Positions 1-12,800 are shown, counted from the stretch's first letter. The stretch: 64,000 nucleotides of DNA from Montifringilla adamsi (GCA_017590115.1 JAGGNK010009114.1:22296662-22360661); one strand, 5' to 3'. Program-made: numbers and translations. The notes: generated by a model not told the origin, from the sequence alone.

Positions 1-3000
1 GTTATTTAGTCAGATTTTCTTCAACTGCAGGCATATCCTAAATCTCTTGCTAGTCTCCTAAATGACATAGGCAACCTAAAAACATATCATGTGATTACCT
101 GCAATGTGTTAATGGTAATCTACTGCCAGCCTTAGACAGACACTTTTTGCTGCTTATTAAGATCTAAATGATTCCCTTTAGGGACTCTACCATGTGCAAA
201 TGTGGGGCTGCCGAGGGTCACTTGGTTCAAACTTGAAACTCTCAGTTTCACACCTCTCCAACCTGGGCTGAAGAAGCTGCACTGAAAGCTTCTGTGCAAA
301 CACCCTTCTGTAACAGCCAATAATAAAAGAGACTTAGAAGCTTGATGCTGAAACAGTATCTCAGCTATAAAACTGGCCAATATTCAGCTCTACACGTTTG
401 AAGACGCAATCTTTTCCTGCATCTCATACTTGTCAGACATATATGTCTAAGGAGATACAATTACCTATGAGAATTATATTTTGGGATGTGTAAGGAAACC
501 AGAGAGCAAAGTCATTTGAAACAAGGGACCTAATTAGGAATACATTAAAATTCCAGGCTCTCAGTTGTACTAGGAAACTCAGAGCTTGACTGCATCTGCT
601 TAACATTGGGATGTACCTCCCAGGGTAAACAAATATCTCTAAATTATTCCTATCCACAGGGACTGGCATGGCTCAAAGGCTAGAGTGACGTGAGAAATGG
701 ATTTGGAGACTATTCTCTTGAATATTCTTGAGATTGGGGTTTGTTTGGTTTTGTTTGGTTGGGTGTTTTATAACAATGATAAAGAGAGAGGAAAAAAATA
801 TACAGGATTATTTCAGTGTTTGGACAATCCACAGGACACCTGAATTCCAAAGCAAAGTATCAGCCCAATTTCTAGCAGATTTTTCATATAGAAATACAAT
901 TAAAGTGAGCAAACTGCTGTAAGCTCATTGCATTATGTTCCACATTTAATTGCAGTTCCCTTTTGACTGCAGTTCAAGTTGGGTTTCCATCACATTTACA
1001 AGTCCTTGAATAGTCTGGGATCTCAACATGTTAGAAAGTTATTTCCTTAAGCCTCACTGTAGAATTAATCCTTTTTTAAAATGTCTTCAGCCTCATGTGG
1101 TAAAAGCATGTTAAAATAACAAGAGATTTGGGAGGAGATGGTGGTGGTATGAAGGAGAAGATGTGATAATTCTTCTAGTGAGAAATGGAGGCACTTCATT
1201 TGAAAAATTATTTTAAGAGTGAAATTAGGAATTACAGTGTATTTTTACAATTCTAAATATGTTAAGTGAATATTGACTTTGGGCTAATTTTTGCTTAGCA
1301 GGCACCAAACTCAAAACTACACAAAATTAAAGGGGCTTTCCAATTTTGCAATTGAAATCATGTCCCAAAAGTGTTCAGTAATGACATGAAAAGATTTAGA
1401 GGTCACTGAAATTCCAGAGGGATGAGCATTCCTCTGTCACTTTTGCAGTGCTTGAAAGTTTGTACACAGTCTTTCTTGTGCAAACTTGGTGGACCACAGC
1501 TACAAAATACCAGCAGCTCCAGAAAACTGCAAGCACCAAAAAAATTCTCACTTAAATCATATTAAGATTTTCCATTTGATGCTTTACATCCCTTCCAAGG
1601 AGACATCATCTATAATAACCAAAAAAATTCATTTATTATTTAGCAATGAAAATACCACCAAAACTGTCATTTATAACCAAACACTGCAAACACATGCTCA
1701 TATTGTTCAGACCCTAGCCAGCCTGAGTTTTTTCTTTATTAATAAATCCAAACAACAATATAAATATGCATGAGCCTGTAATTCACTGATCACAATAGTA
1801 TCAAACTTTTCAATTTTTAAATTAGATTGAAGGGGACCTTCTAGATCTGGGTAACCACAACTAGATCTGGAAGCCCACAAGTAAGCTCTTCTATGTGGTA
1901 ATTCTACAGTCAAAAATCCAATTTCTTTTGCCTACCTTGTAAATAACAGACAAGTCCTACTGCAAATAATTTCACTGTGTTGGAAAATATGTGAATCAAT
2001 ATCCTATATAAGATTTCCTCCATTTGAGGGGCTGAGGACAAAAGAGTATTCAAAAGCAATGATGTAAATCTCACAGTTTGAGTTTGTATCTAACTACTGC
2101 CCATTGAAGCAAGAGAGTCTTGTCACAGTTCATAAACTGCTGAAAACAGTTTCCATTTTCCTGAAGTTTTATAATTATTCCCTTTTGGCTTTATAAAGCA
2201 GATTCAGTTTAATGTTTTTTATAAATCAAATGCCTCCCACTTTCAAACATTAATTGCCAAGATAGGAGCAACAGTTCTCTATTAAGTAGACAGGAAATAA
2301 ACAAAATCTGCTGTTAACACTCTGGTTTAACAGTTTCTGTAACTGAAACGTCACCTGGCCACTTGAGAGAGAAAAAATGCCAATTTCAGTGATTGCTTAC
2401 GTGAGCTGTTATCTTCACCCTTGGGTGATAATGCATTTAGTGATAATGAAGAGTAAATATTAGGAACATTTCTGAGCCTGTACATCCTTTTGAGCTTCAA
2501 ATTCATAAGTTTTAGAGAAACAAAAAAAAGAGCAATCAAGGGTCACTTAAAAACAACTACAGCTATGTACAACAATAATACCCGGATTGTGAAGTCTGTC
2601 AGAAGTTCTGGAGATTTGTAGGAGATACTATATTTCCTAGTTGTGATGTTGCTCAAAGCATAGGCCTGATGCGGAAATCACAGCCAATATCATAGTTAAA
2701 AATGAAAAACCAGATTCAAAAATAAGGATTATCTCGCTCCTGGTATCTTCTTTGGATATCAAATAACAACAGAAAAACAGATACATTAAGAATGAAAAAC
2801 AAGTTCATCATTTGCTTTTGGCATTGACTCTCTCTTACGCCTGTGATAATGTAGCAGAGATCCACCAGATACTTTGTATTCCAAATTCAGCACTGTTACA
2901 CTGATCACAACCACACTGTAACACTAAGGAATGCATGAGCTAAAACCAAGGAATTTGACTTTTCACTACCAATATTTTCCAGATTTTATCTATGAGACAC

Positions 3001-3339
3001 AGTTCTGCGAGATGCAGAACAGCCTCAAATGCCTGGGGCTATACTGGGGTAAAGAATTGGTGAATATGTGGAGAAATAGACATATATACTCTTTTTTCAT
3101 CTGAGACAAAGCAGAGTAATACTTCCAGAATATTTTTAGAGCTGTTGTATTGAAGTCATTCAAGTTTACTGTTCAAATATGCCAGGAGCTGCACAGGAAC
3201 TTACAAAAGCCAGAAAAAGGAACTGAGTCTGCACATAGTTAGGCCTTCTTGAGCTGGAGCTCTTCTGTGCCTTGGAGATGTTGAATTTCACCATTAAGAA
3301 GAGGCAATATGTCCTGTTTTGATTTGTTTCTTGAGTTAG
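1..3339. other. Intergenic AT-rich DNA, no gene seen
   Basis: Non-coding sequence upstream of the CpG island. The open frames here are short, lack recognisable protein motifs and have no convincing splice context. I see no RNA gene, no recent CR1 copy and no long simple repeat. It is probably the intergenic interval upstream of MGAT5, although distal enhancers cannot be excluded by eye. Confidence 0.6.
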
Positions 3340-4960
3340 ACATTAAAAGGAAGGAATGAAGACACTGTAAGAGCTGCACTGAGTCAGATGAAGGACCAAG
3401 TGTTCAGCATCTCAAAGGAAGAACATGAGGAGACACTTAGGAGAGCAGTGTAGGAAACAGGACAAATACAGAATGGTGCCTCCCAGGAAATATTTTGCCA
3501 TCTTCCTATCAGTCAGACTCAGAGGCTTCTTAAAAGTTGTTACCTATTTAACAGCTGCTAAAGGACCTCTTACCCTTAAACTGTGATTATTTCTTGCATC
3601 CATTTACACTTTTGGCCTTCAGGAAACCCTGTAGATTCTACAATTTAACTTGGATTTTACCTGGCTGAGTATTTAACTTTATCTATTTGAAATCCACTAT
3701 TCAGAACTTCATTGGGTGCCCCAGGGGTTTTTCCTGTGTCAAACACTAAACAATCCTGCCCTGTTCATCCATTTGTGATCTATCATAATCTTATTTTAGT
3801 CAAACTTTATCACTCCTTCCCAAATTGCCCCCTTCTCTAATCTCTAGTCAGCTTCATCTCTTCTCATATGAGGTAATTCAAAATCTCTGGTCACTCCTAG
3901 CACCCTTTATTGCTTTACTGTATATTTTCTGATGCAGAAAAAGACAACTGACAGATTCAGATCTGAATGTACTATGGATCTATACAGACAAGGGGATGTT
4001 TTGTTTTGTTCCCAAATCCTTTCTTAATAATTTCCAGCTCTGTGGTTTTTTGATCACTGCTGAACATTGAGCTGCTATTTTCAGAGACTCTTTGAAGTAT
4101 TTTCACAATCTCATTTCTGATTAGTAATATCAAAAGTCCATTTGGTTATATAGGCAGTCACTTTTCACTTCTAATGCAATTTCGCATTTATCATGCAAAG
4201 TACTACCAACACTAAATTACATCTGCTGTTTCATTTCCCTGTCACGTAGCATCCCAGTATCCTTTTGCAACATTTTGCAATCAGATTTAGATTTTATTAT
4301 CCTCAGCAATTTTATAACATCTATAACTGTCACCTCAATATTCCTCCCCTTCCCAGACCATTTACAAATATGCTGAAAAGCAGGGTAGCAAAACAAGGTC
4401 CCGAGAGATTCCAAATTTCCTCCACAGCAAGAAGTGATTCCATATTCCTATTTCTGGTTTTTATCTTTTCTATTATTTTTGAAGTATTTTATAACATCCC
4501 AAGGAGATTTCATTGCTTTAACTACAGTATTTGCTCATGGTTTTGTGAAAAACTTTACTGATATCTGAACAGAGACCACTGTGCAGATCGGAGAGGTGCT
4601 TACTGGCTCCTTCAAACAACAAAACAACCTGAGAGCTCATTGTTTACCTCTACAGAAGAGGATCACAGATAGATATTTACCTATTATACACATGCTATCT
4701 ATAGGCAGCCTAAGTACATTTTCTGCAGATTCACCAGAGCAGAAGCCAGACTAAGCCATCCATTCCCAATTTTCAGAGTGAGTTACCACTAAGACCTTTC
4801 TGAATTTCATGCTTCTGACAATTACAAATAGAGGTTGATTAGACAATGCAACAAAGACAACCACTCAGAAATGTCCTCCCTAAGTTCCTTTAAAACCCTT
4901 GGACAAATACCATCAAGCCCTGGTACTGCTCATTTTACTTCAATAGCTTCATAAAAATTA
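3340..4960 (-). mobile_element. Ancient CR1/L3-like LINE remnant with decayed reverse transcriptase
   Basis: A truncated, heavily mutated non-LTR retrotransposon read on the minus strand. Three RT landmarks occur in the right order. Near 4925-4855 the minus strand encodes PGLDGICPRVLKELRED, matching the CR1-family PGPDGIxPxVL block. Near 4566-4540 it reads DISKVF, matching RT motif A (DFSKAF). At 4414-4217 it reads IKLLRIIKSKSDCKMLQKD, matching the block after the F/YADD box (TKLLRVVKSRADCEELQKD type). The catalytic ADD box is degraded: the first Asp remains (codon 4321-4319), but the second is Val (4318-4316), so it cannot be active. Stops and frameshifts separate the blocks. The segment near 3480-3340 resembles the 3' end of old archosaur CR1 copies. 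Element length and order are seen; the family assignment comes from remembered consensus features. Endpoints are good to about 50 bp. Confidence 0.85.
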
Positions 4961-6429
4961 TACTGGAGTGAAAATGTAGAAAATTACTACCTTCATAGTG
5001 AACACTAAGACATATAACTCATCCACATTTTTTACTCTGTTCTTACTGCTTTTGTTCTTTTTTAGTCTTTCTCCTTTTACACATCAGTAATTTATCTGCT
5101 GCACAATCTCTTTGGCAAATCTCCATGAGTGGCCTGTGACTTGTTTCCTCAGGGAAGTTTCTAATTCTCCCAGGTCCAATGAAGTCAGTAAAATAAATCA
5201 TGATGGAATTTCAGTTTGCATTCAAATGAGAACACAGAGTGTACCTGGCACCTTGAGCTGTCATTCAAATCTGTGTAAGGTGGATGAACAGTATGGCCAC
5301 TCTTATTAATTATGGCAAAGGAGAGAAGACAATGGAGAATCAGATTGACCAGGATTAAACTGTGTCTGTGGAATTTCACATTAGATGCCACTTTGCACTG
5401 AAATGATAGTGTGATATCTGAAAAGAAATCTCAAATAATTTCCTGCTCCTTTGTACACTTAGTGGACACTCTAAGTACTTATTAGAAATGTCTGGTTTGG
5501 TACCTAAACCCAAGAGTTTATTCTTGACAAATCAGTGCAAAGTTAATGGAAGTACCTGTAGAATTTATATTTACAATATCTGTGGAAAGGAGCAGGTCTG
5601 AATATAGAATAATATTCTCTGGCGCTGGAAAATTGTATAGCCCAGTTGTTACTTTAATGAACAGGGAACTGAATAAAACTTTCAAAAGCAAGACTCAAAG
5701 AATAATTTATGGGGGTTGGTTTCTTTGTTTGTTTGTTTGTTTTAGCTGAGCAGAGTTTATAATACCTTTTAAAAATCTGAAATTTTACTGTCCATAAACC
5801 TTGGTGGGAAGGATACAGTTAAATCCTAACTGCAAAGTCTTACTCATGTTAAAAAACAAGGCAGTTTTTTGATTGTGGGAGAAGGACAGGAATATTTTCT
5901 GTCACCTACTCTTCTGATATTTAATCAGAGTTAAACCAAGGTTATTCTAGAGCAACTGTGACTAAGAGACAGTGTGAGAGTGTGACTCCTCAAGATTTTA
6001 CTTTGTGATCAGAATATTAGTAGGATTGGATACTGTTTCAGCTTTTTAGAATTGTATTGTACTGCATTTCAAAAAGCATACATGAGGTCCTGAGAAATCA
6101 GAGCAATCAAACAAAAAAGCAAGATACATTCTTGAATAAGAACACATGAGTTTTCTGATCTCTAGCACAGTGGTTTTGAGGCAGTTATCATTTTGCAGTA
6201 AATTCAATTCCATCAATAAAGCTGAGGTAGACATCAAACAAAAAACTTTAAAAGCATATCTTGAAATCCTCAAGCATGATTATTTTGTCTAGCAAAGAAT
6301 AGACAAAGATACTTTTCAGGAAGGTCTTTTTTATCTTATCTCTGGTTCAAATTTCATTTTTCCTCTTTGTTTTTTTTTTTTTTCTTTTCTCCTTTTCTTG
6401 TTTTGAAGTCATGTCCAACATTAATAATA
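4961..6429. other. Intergenic DNA, no gene seen
   Basis: AT-rich sequence between the old LINE and the LTR-like segment. The 5' part of the LINE may extend a little into it, but I could not recognise further RT motifs. It contains a short (TTTG)n tract near 5722-5742 and a run of 14 T at 6370-6383. I see no coding exon, RNA gene or regulatory motif. Confidence 0.5.
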
Positions 6430-6770
6430 CAATACTCAGCCTATCACCAAAGAGTCCACTTAGTGTCTGCAAAGCTAAGAACCCTTTATTCAGAGGAGCT
6501 TATGAAGGGGTTATAAAAGAAGGGAAGAAATCCTACATAGAGGGATGAAGCCCTTCCAGAAACCAGGCAACAGGGCTTTGAAGGAGATGCAGATTATAAA
6601 GCAGATTCTCTCTAGTGCCTATCCCAAGTGCTTTATTGCTGTGGCAATACAAGTATAACATGATGTAACACTGTGTCTGTCTACCTGACACAAGAGGGGG
6701 GCTATGAACCACAACAAAGGCAGGAATGCTGAATGTAGTCCCCCTCACAGGAAAAACATTACTATATCTA
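6430..6770 (-). mobile_element. Possible LTR fragment (endogenous retrovirus-type), minus strand
   Basis: Read on the minus strand, this block has a TTTTATAACC TATA-like string, then an AATAAA polyadenylation signal (plus-strand TTTATT at 6485-6490) directly followed by a GGGTTCTTAGCTTTGCAG-type string, the arrangement typical of the R region of avian LTRs. An A-rich tract follows further downstream on that strand (plus-strand T14 at 6370-6383). I did not find clear TG/CA termini, target-site duplications, a primer-binding site or any gag, pol or env coding remnant. A solo or truncated LTR is the best guess; an ordinary AT-rich stretch with a chance AATAAA is the alternative. No virus function can be inferred. 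Confidence 0.3.
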
Positions 6771-9229
6771 TAATATTTTCTCCGTCTATAATCTGTAATA
6801 ATAATATATAATTCATCATAACAGATTTTGCTATTATGAAAGGCAAACTACATTTTATGTGTGCTGTAATTTTGTTATACAGTGTTACAAGTCAAAAGGG
6901 AACACATCTGACACGTACTTCCCTAGGGAAAGGTTTATGGAGGTATTGCCAGAGATCCTCTATGCTCTAGTCACGTTTATCCACCTTACAGCAGTTCATT
7001 ATTTGAACAACTGGAGATGGAAAACTCAACAAGTGCGCTACTTTAAAGGTACCATTAAGCAATTCTGGAGTTAGCACTGGTGATTTCTGTGCATTTACAT
7101 TTTATGTTATCAACCTCTGCTGGTCTATAACCAGAATTCTCTGAAATTCAGTGCAGAGAAGTGCCAAAGAATTGGTCCCACAACACATACAGTCCCAACT
7201 GTGTTCAATGTCTGCTTAAGATTATTCCTCTCCTTTCATGCTGAGTGCACAGCAAGCAAGCAGAAGTTGGTACAGATGTGACTTCTGCACCTTGGCTGCC
7301 CGAGTTCTCTGTTATTCCAAAGCTGTGACTAGCATTCAATCACACCAAGGAGTCGTTCCCATCCACTCAAGGCAGGGCTGTACCTGCAAGTTTTGGACAC
7401 AAAATCAAGCAGGAGTACACTGTCAGTAGATGATAACTTGAATGTCTCTATGAGAATATAATTGCTTCCCTCATGAAAACACAGGACTCACAGTAACCCA
7501 AAAGTTCTCAGTTAGCAACAGGTACAGCTAAGATGTACAGTCCCAGCCTCACACAATGTTTAGGGGGCTTCACACAACCAACAGATGCATCAACCCCCTT
7601 CTTTAATCACTTTAATTGCTTCTGTAATGATTCCTCCTTGCACAAGGGTCAGGGATTAGTACATGGAGTCCTGGAGAGATGCAAACAGGCAAGATGAGAT
7701 GCCAGCACCAGGGCCCCGATTGCAGTAAATGCACCTTAATGGTCCTAATCAACTCTCCTGGGGCCTCCACCCACTCTCTTCCTATGGTCATGGAATGAGG
7801 AAGCAGAAGGGCGGAAGTTTCAATGTGGGACAGGCCTGGCAGAGCTAAATCTGAATAATTGCTGGCCTACTTGTCCCACAGTAAATGAAGAATAAACATG
7901 TTAGTGGTCAGTTCAGATTCTACTGATACTTCAGTGCTGCAGAGGGTTATGCTCTCTCTTCTTCCAGCCTCTTGCTCACTATGATCCAAGAATCCAACGT
8001 TTCCAAACTTTCTCAAGGAACACCCCTCGAGCAGGGAGCCTGCTCACCTATGCAGTTTTCACTTCCCTAATCAAGGCACGTAATTTGCTCCTAGCTGCCA
8101 TATTTTTTCATGCAGCTATGTCAGATATAAATACTGTGGAATATGTAGTGTACCATCCTGTTCCTGAATAGGCGACCTGGTTGACACAATCCAGCTTGAG
8201 AACTGTGAGCCAGTAAGGGCTACTGTTCCCTTTGGGAAGAGCTCTGCTAGGAGACCACTGATGTATAATATTTCTGTATAAGAACATACCAAACTAAAAA
8301 GCTACTGCAGTGTTATTTTGTATATGAGCTATACAAATTAAAACCATAATAAATGGGAAAGACTGAAAGTGCTGTAGTTGCTGTTATTTCACCTGCTTTG
8401 TTTCCCTGTGATGCGAGCCCATTACACAAACCACAGCAGATCATTTAAGAAGTTCCCCATCTTACACAGAAGGATGTCCAAGGCTTTGATCATTCAGTGC
8501 CTCACAGAGTTTCCAAATCCCTAACCTGTCATTAAATGCCAGGGAGCTTTTCTAAGCAGGAACACAATACAATGCTGGGTGAAAAGCGAAACTCCAAAGT
8601 ACTCAGCATTGTTGTAGATGCCTATGGGTGCTGAAGTATCTTTCAGCATGCATTTGTAAACCTCAAGGAAATGAATCATCATTTTCTGTCCTGTGTGGAG
8701 AAATCCCAGAAGAACAGCACCAAACACCAGCAGGGATTTTTGTCCATTGCCACCAAAACCATACCCATTTCCTTAATTTCTAAAAATATTTATTTTGTAA
8801 CCATTTCCTGAAGATTCAAGGCATGTGATGAATATTGCAACAGATATAAACCAGAGTTCTACATCTTATTAGAACCTTATATAACCTAATTATAATGTTT
8901 CTTTAATTTATATGAGGTTGTGGAGGTGACCAGAAACAGTTTTTTACTTTGATGTTTGTGCTTATGAAAAAAGGTTGTATCCATACTGAAGAGCAGGACT
9001 GGCCACGAGATGTCACCCAGCCTCTATGAGCTCTGGAGGAAACAGACCACTCTGAAGCTGAGCTAATCGAGAGACTGTCTCGCCAGTCCAAAACAGTCAT
9101 CTCCCCACCGCAATAACACAGCCGCTTCCTCTGCGCCAATAGCTCTCACAAACCAACTTCTGGTAGCGTGTAGAGCGTGTTTCAAGGACAGCCTAAGCGG
9201 CTCAACAGACGCAAATACCTGTTTCTAAT
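6771..9229. other. Intergenic DNA upstream of the CpG island, no gene seen
   Basis: No exon with coding signature is visible. The segment at about 7500-7880 is somewhat richer in G+C and looks like an old interspersed repeat, but I could not name a family. Close to the island (9000-9230) isolated CpGs become more frequent, and a CCAAT pentamer occurs at 9136-9140. This may be the distal part of the promoter. Confidence 0.5.
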
Positions 9230-9406
9230 GCTTAGGAAACGTGTTGGCTGGTGAAACGCGTCCGCTCAGCGCGGGCAAAGCCGCGCTGCTGCCAGCGGCG
9301 GGCTCCCTGACGGCTCTGCTGAGGGAAACCCTCGCAGGAGGGGTCGACCCCGGGGAGGCAGAGGCCGGGAGCCGCCTCCGCACAATCACCACGGCGGGCG
9401 GCGGCT

Positions 9407-9432
9407 GTGACCGTGCCCAGTGACCGTGCCCA
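9407..9432. repeat. 13-bp direct tandem repeat in the CpG island
   Basis: The unit GTGACCGTGCCCA is present twice back to back (9407-9419 and 9420-9432) without a mismatch. It directly precedes the 41-bp repeat of the same island. Confidence 0.9.
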
Positions 9433-9436
9433 CACC

Positions 9437-9528
9437 CGCGGCCGGGCGAGTCTCCCTCACGGCCGCCCTGCGCCCTCCGCGGCCGGGCGAGTCTCCCTCA
9501 CGGCCGCCCTGCGCGCTCCGCGGCCGGG
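9437..9528. repeat. 41-bp GC-rich tandem repeat, about 2.2 copies, in the CpG island
   Basis: Each unit begins CGCGGCCGGGC and continues through GAGTCTCCCTCACGGCCG. Units start at 9437, 9478 and 9519; the first two are nearly identical (one C/G difference near their ends) and the third is cut off after about 10 bp. The exact 41-bp phase shows recent duplication inside the promoter-like segment. Copy number may vary between individuals or be misassembled. Confidence 0.9.
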
Positions 9529-9861
9529 CACGCACTTTGCCGACACTCCCTCGCTCTGCCTCGCCCTGTCACAGGCGCGGCCGGGCCGGGCGGTGGCTGC
9601 GGGGAGGGGGCGGCCCCGGCGCACGGAGAGGTTCCGCGGAGCGCGGGCGGCCGTGCCGCGGGTGGGAGGGTGAATCTTCGGCGAGAGTCTGTTGAAATCT
9701 GCCCCTTACGATGCCGTTTCCAAGCTCTCGGTTCCACCCGGTTTGCTGGTTTTGTTCCCTCTCCGATGCTTTGTAAACCTCTAGGAAGTGAATTTGAGAA
9801 AGAGGTTCCTGAAAGCTGTCATCTCAGTGCCAAATGTGACTTGCGCTGCCATATCTACTAC

Positions 9862-9897
9862 TTTTTTTTTTTTTCTTTTTTTTTTTTTTCTTTTTTT
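9862..9897. repeat. Poly-T tract with two interrupting C residues
   Basis: T13-C-T14-C-T7, about 150 bp downstream of the CpG island. It may be the reverse-complement tail of a retroposed copy, or a simple nucleosome-excluding tract. Length is liable to sequencing error. Confidence 0.85.
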
Positions 9898-12800
9898 CTA
9901 ATTTGTCAGAGGTGTATTGAGGTTTGGATTGGAAAAAAAACAGTGCTTTTTATTTGCCAGCTTCGGTGTTTCTGACACATCAACATCACCTTGTGGTTTG
10001 ATTGCAGGGATTTCTCTGTCAAAAGCACTGGCTGACCTGATGTGATTGCATAGGTGTGTGGACCTTTATTGAACAAGTACTGTATTGTTTTTTCTTGAGT
10101 TTCAGCAACTGTTTAATGCAAAGCTACTTTTTAGCACATTTAGGGGGAAAATAAATGTCACTCGGTTTTGAGGAAGTAAACCTTGGTAGAGGCTTTCCCC
10201 ACTGTCAGGAGTCTGTAGGTTCCATCTTTTCCAGCTATGGTACAATATCAGTCTCATCTTTTGAGAGAATATTTTTCCTTCCAGCATTGGGGTCAGCAAA
10301 CCTGAGAAAATGAATTCTTGATTCTCGCACTAGGTCTTGTTACATCAATCTCTCTTGATAACTGCAGCAAGAATAGAACACTTTAAATGAAGGCTCACTC
10401 CTGAGATTCATGTTATTATATAGTCTTATTTGCCTAAAAAGCTCTGTCGCCTTGTCCCCATGAAATAATATGATGGCTTTTTCAACAGCATGACTCATAA
10501 TCCTAAATACAGGAATGAATTTTGACTTAGTGCTGTGCAAGTGCTTCATCTCAGCAAACAGCATTGTGTGTAAAATGCTAGTAGGGTGGAGGGAGTCGCT
10601 GGCACTCATCTGCTAATCTCTGCTCTCAGGAGGACAGTGTTTAAAGTTGTTTCCACATTGGGGGGTATGTCTTTGCTCCCAAATCAATGAGGTGATCTCA
10701 GTTCTTCCAGAATAATTTTGCCATTTCATAAAAAGCTTTCAGAAAGGAGGAACCGGTTAGTTCTTGGTTTCTGTATTATTGAAACCATTTTGCCTGGGGA
10801 CGCAAAGTTCAGTTTAGTCTGAATGGATGATTTACCTTTTTCCTCCTTGATCTCTGTGTAATGACTCTGTACTTCATGAGAAAGCCTGCTTACTGCAGCA
10901 CCCACGGTTCACATAATTACTGCTGGTTGTACCAAGCCTAACAATAGGGGAAAAGCCTTCCACCTTTTTTTCTGGTGGTTTTATTGCACTCAAGGTACTT
11001 TCACTTCAGCTTTCTCTTCTTTGCCTACCTGAGATGTAGGGAGTAGTTTACTCTTAAAATGGCTCGTGGAGCAGGATGTTTACTGAAAGAAATGTCTATT
11101 CTTCATGATTTAACATATGCAGACTGTTTTCTGTTGCTCTTATGTAGAATATGGATTTATTTTGTATGAGCAGAATAAGGATTAAATTAGAACATATGCT
11201 TCCTCTTTTCTGGGTGATAAATCCATCTTGCTGTCCCGGAGGAAGGCAGCTTATACAGCCTGGACTGAAAAGATGCTGAAAGACAAAGTGACTGAATGCT
11301 GAATATAAGAAGATCAGGTTGTCTAAGCTCCCCAAACTAGACTGCCTAAAACTTGGGAAGCAGCCAGCAACACTGGGTGCAAATCATGTAAAATCCTTAA
11401 TCTGCTTCATGAAATAGAATCTGGCAAAATAATGAAGCGTTCTGAATTCTTAAAATGACTTAGAATAAAGACAATTGCGCTCCAGTTTTAAGACCTCTCC
11501 CTCCAACCAGATTCCCTTCTGTTCCCTTGTTTAAAAAAGAAAAAGAAAGCTTTGTATTGTTAATTTCTATGCTTCAGATAGTACATGGAATTTTATTAGC
11601 ACCACGCCCTTCCCTTCAAGTCTGAAATTTATTTTTTTTTCAATTTTGTATGCTGGGTTATGTTTTTGGCATTGTATGCTGCCGTCATCTAACAAGTTCA
11701 CTCTGCTTTTGCTTCTGTTGAGTAAAATAGCTTGGTGTGCAAGTACATTCCTCATCTCGGCTCCAAAATTTTAATAGATTTGTTTAAATTTATTAGCTAT
11801 GTGGTGGGTGTTCTGAAGGCTTTTGTGAATGCTGTGTTCATGCTTTCATGCAGTGTTCATGTGAGAAGATTGAGATCTAAAGGAGCCTTGGTATTTTATG
11901 AGAAAATGGGAGAATTAGTTCAGGTTTTTTTCTGAGGAAGAGCAGTCCCAAGGGAGATCCAATGGCAAACATTATGGTTATTTGCCAACAGATTTTTTGA
12001 CTTAGTGTTTGCTTTGTCTCTTAAGTAGATGTGGAAACAAATACACGGATGAATATCGAAGTGCCAGGTTCTGATTGCATTTTCACTTCTATCACATTGT
12101 TCCCAAAGTGTCTGCAGAACTCTTCTGCTTAGCCTGTTTTGGAACCAGAGTACTCCAGCAGCAATTCTTGGTGAAAAACACTGGAAGCATCTGCTGAGGA
12201 AATGAATATGCTGCACAGTGCTAATCAGCTGGGAATCTGATGAGTGGAAACTCTTTCAGGAATCAAGCAGTTTTGTTATTACTGTGTCTTCAATTTCAAA
12301 AACATTCTTAACTGCTTGGAGTGGAATAAGGTCATTCTTTATTCCTCTCTACTTTTGCAAAGTTAATATTTGTGCATCTCTGTGTTTCATATACCACAAA
12401 AACAAAAAACAAAACAACCAAACCCAGAGCACAGAAATCTAACAAATCTCTTGTCCTTCCATACTTCAAAAGAAAAAGTGGATTTTTGCATTTGCTACAC
12501 TCTGTATTCCTGCACACTCAAAATCCTCTTGTTTTCCTCTGTACATCTCCTATTATTGGCATAGAATATTGAAGTTTTGAAGGCTTCCTTATCTATTTAA
12601 CTTTCATTTTTTGAAGAGCTCAGACCTATAATGTAAGGAAGTATAATTTCTCTGATGTATAAATCTCACTCAGATCATGTTTTGGTAGATTTCTCTTGCT
12701 TTTGACCCTGTTTTATTTTTTTTACTGTTTCTTCCTCGTTCCTGTGAGTTGATAATTTACTGTAATTTAGGGCTACAAAGAGAGGGTGAGTAGAGTTTTG

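Larger units (their letters stand above)
9230..9710. promoter_or_regulatory. CpG island, probable MGAT5 promoter and 5' non-coding exon
   Basis: By hand count there are about 60 CpG dinucleotides between 9241 and 9690, in a window where CpG is otherwise rare; G+C rises abruptly and falls again near 9710. A consensus GC box (GGGGCGG) lies at 9607-9613, with further GC-rich Sp1-like strings around 9575-9600; there is no obvious TATA box. CpG-island promoters of this kind usually mark broadly expressed genes, and MGAT5 is one. The first MGAT5 coding exon lies about 41.6 kb downstream on the plus strand and begins with a splice acceptor, so an upstream non-coding exon must exist; this island is the only good candidate seen. 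Possible splice donors include GTGGGA at about 9662 and GTGAAT at 9670, but I cannot choose. It could also serve a divergent non-coding transcript. Confidence 0.75.

Noticed and set aside
4217..4414. 65-codon frame as a host gene
   Set aside because: It is the RT remnant of the old CR1-like LINE and is interrupted on both sides.
7824..7880. 9-bp perfect inverted repeat (TGTGGGACA / TGTCCCACA) as LTR or MITE ends
   Set aside because: Inverted repeats of this length and spacing are expected several times by chance in 64 kb, and no other transposon feature supports it.
9241..9737. Four overlapping Arg/Ala/Pro-rich frames in the CpG island
   Set aside because: GC-rich sequence lacks stop codons on both strands; the frames include tandem repeats and have no family motif.
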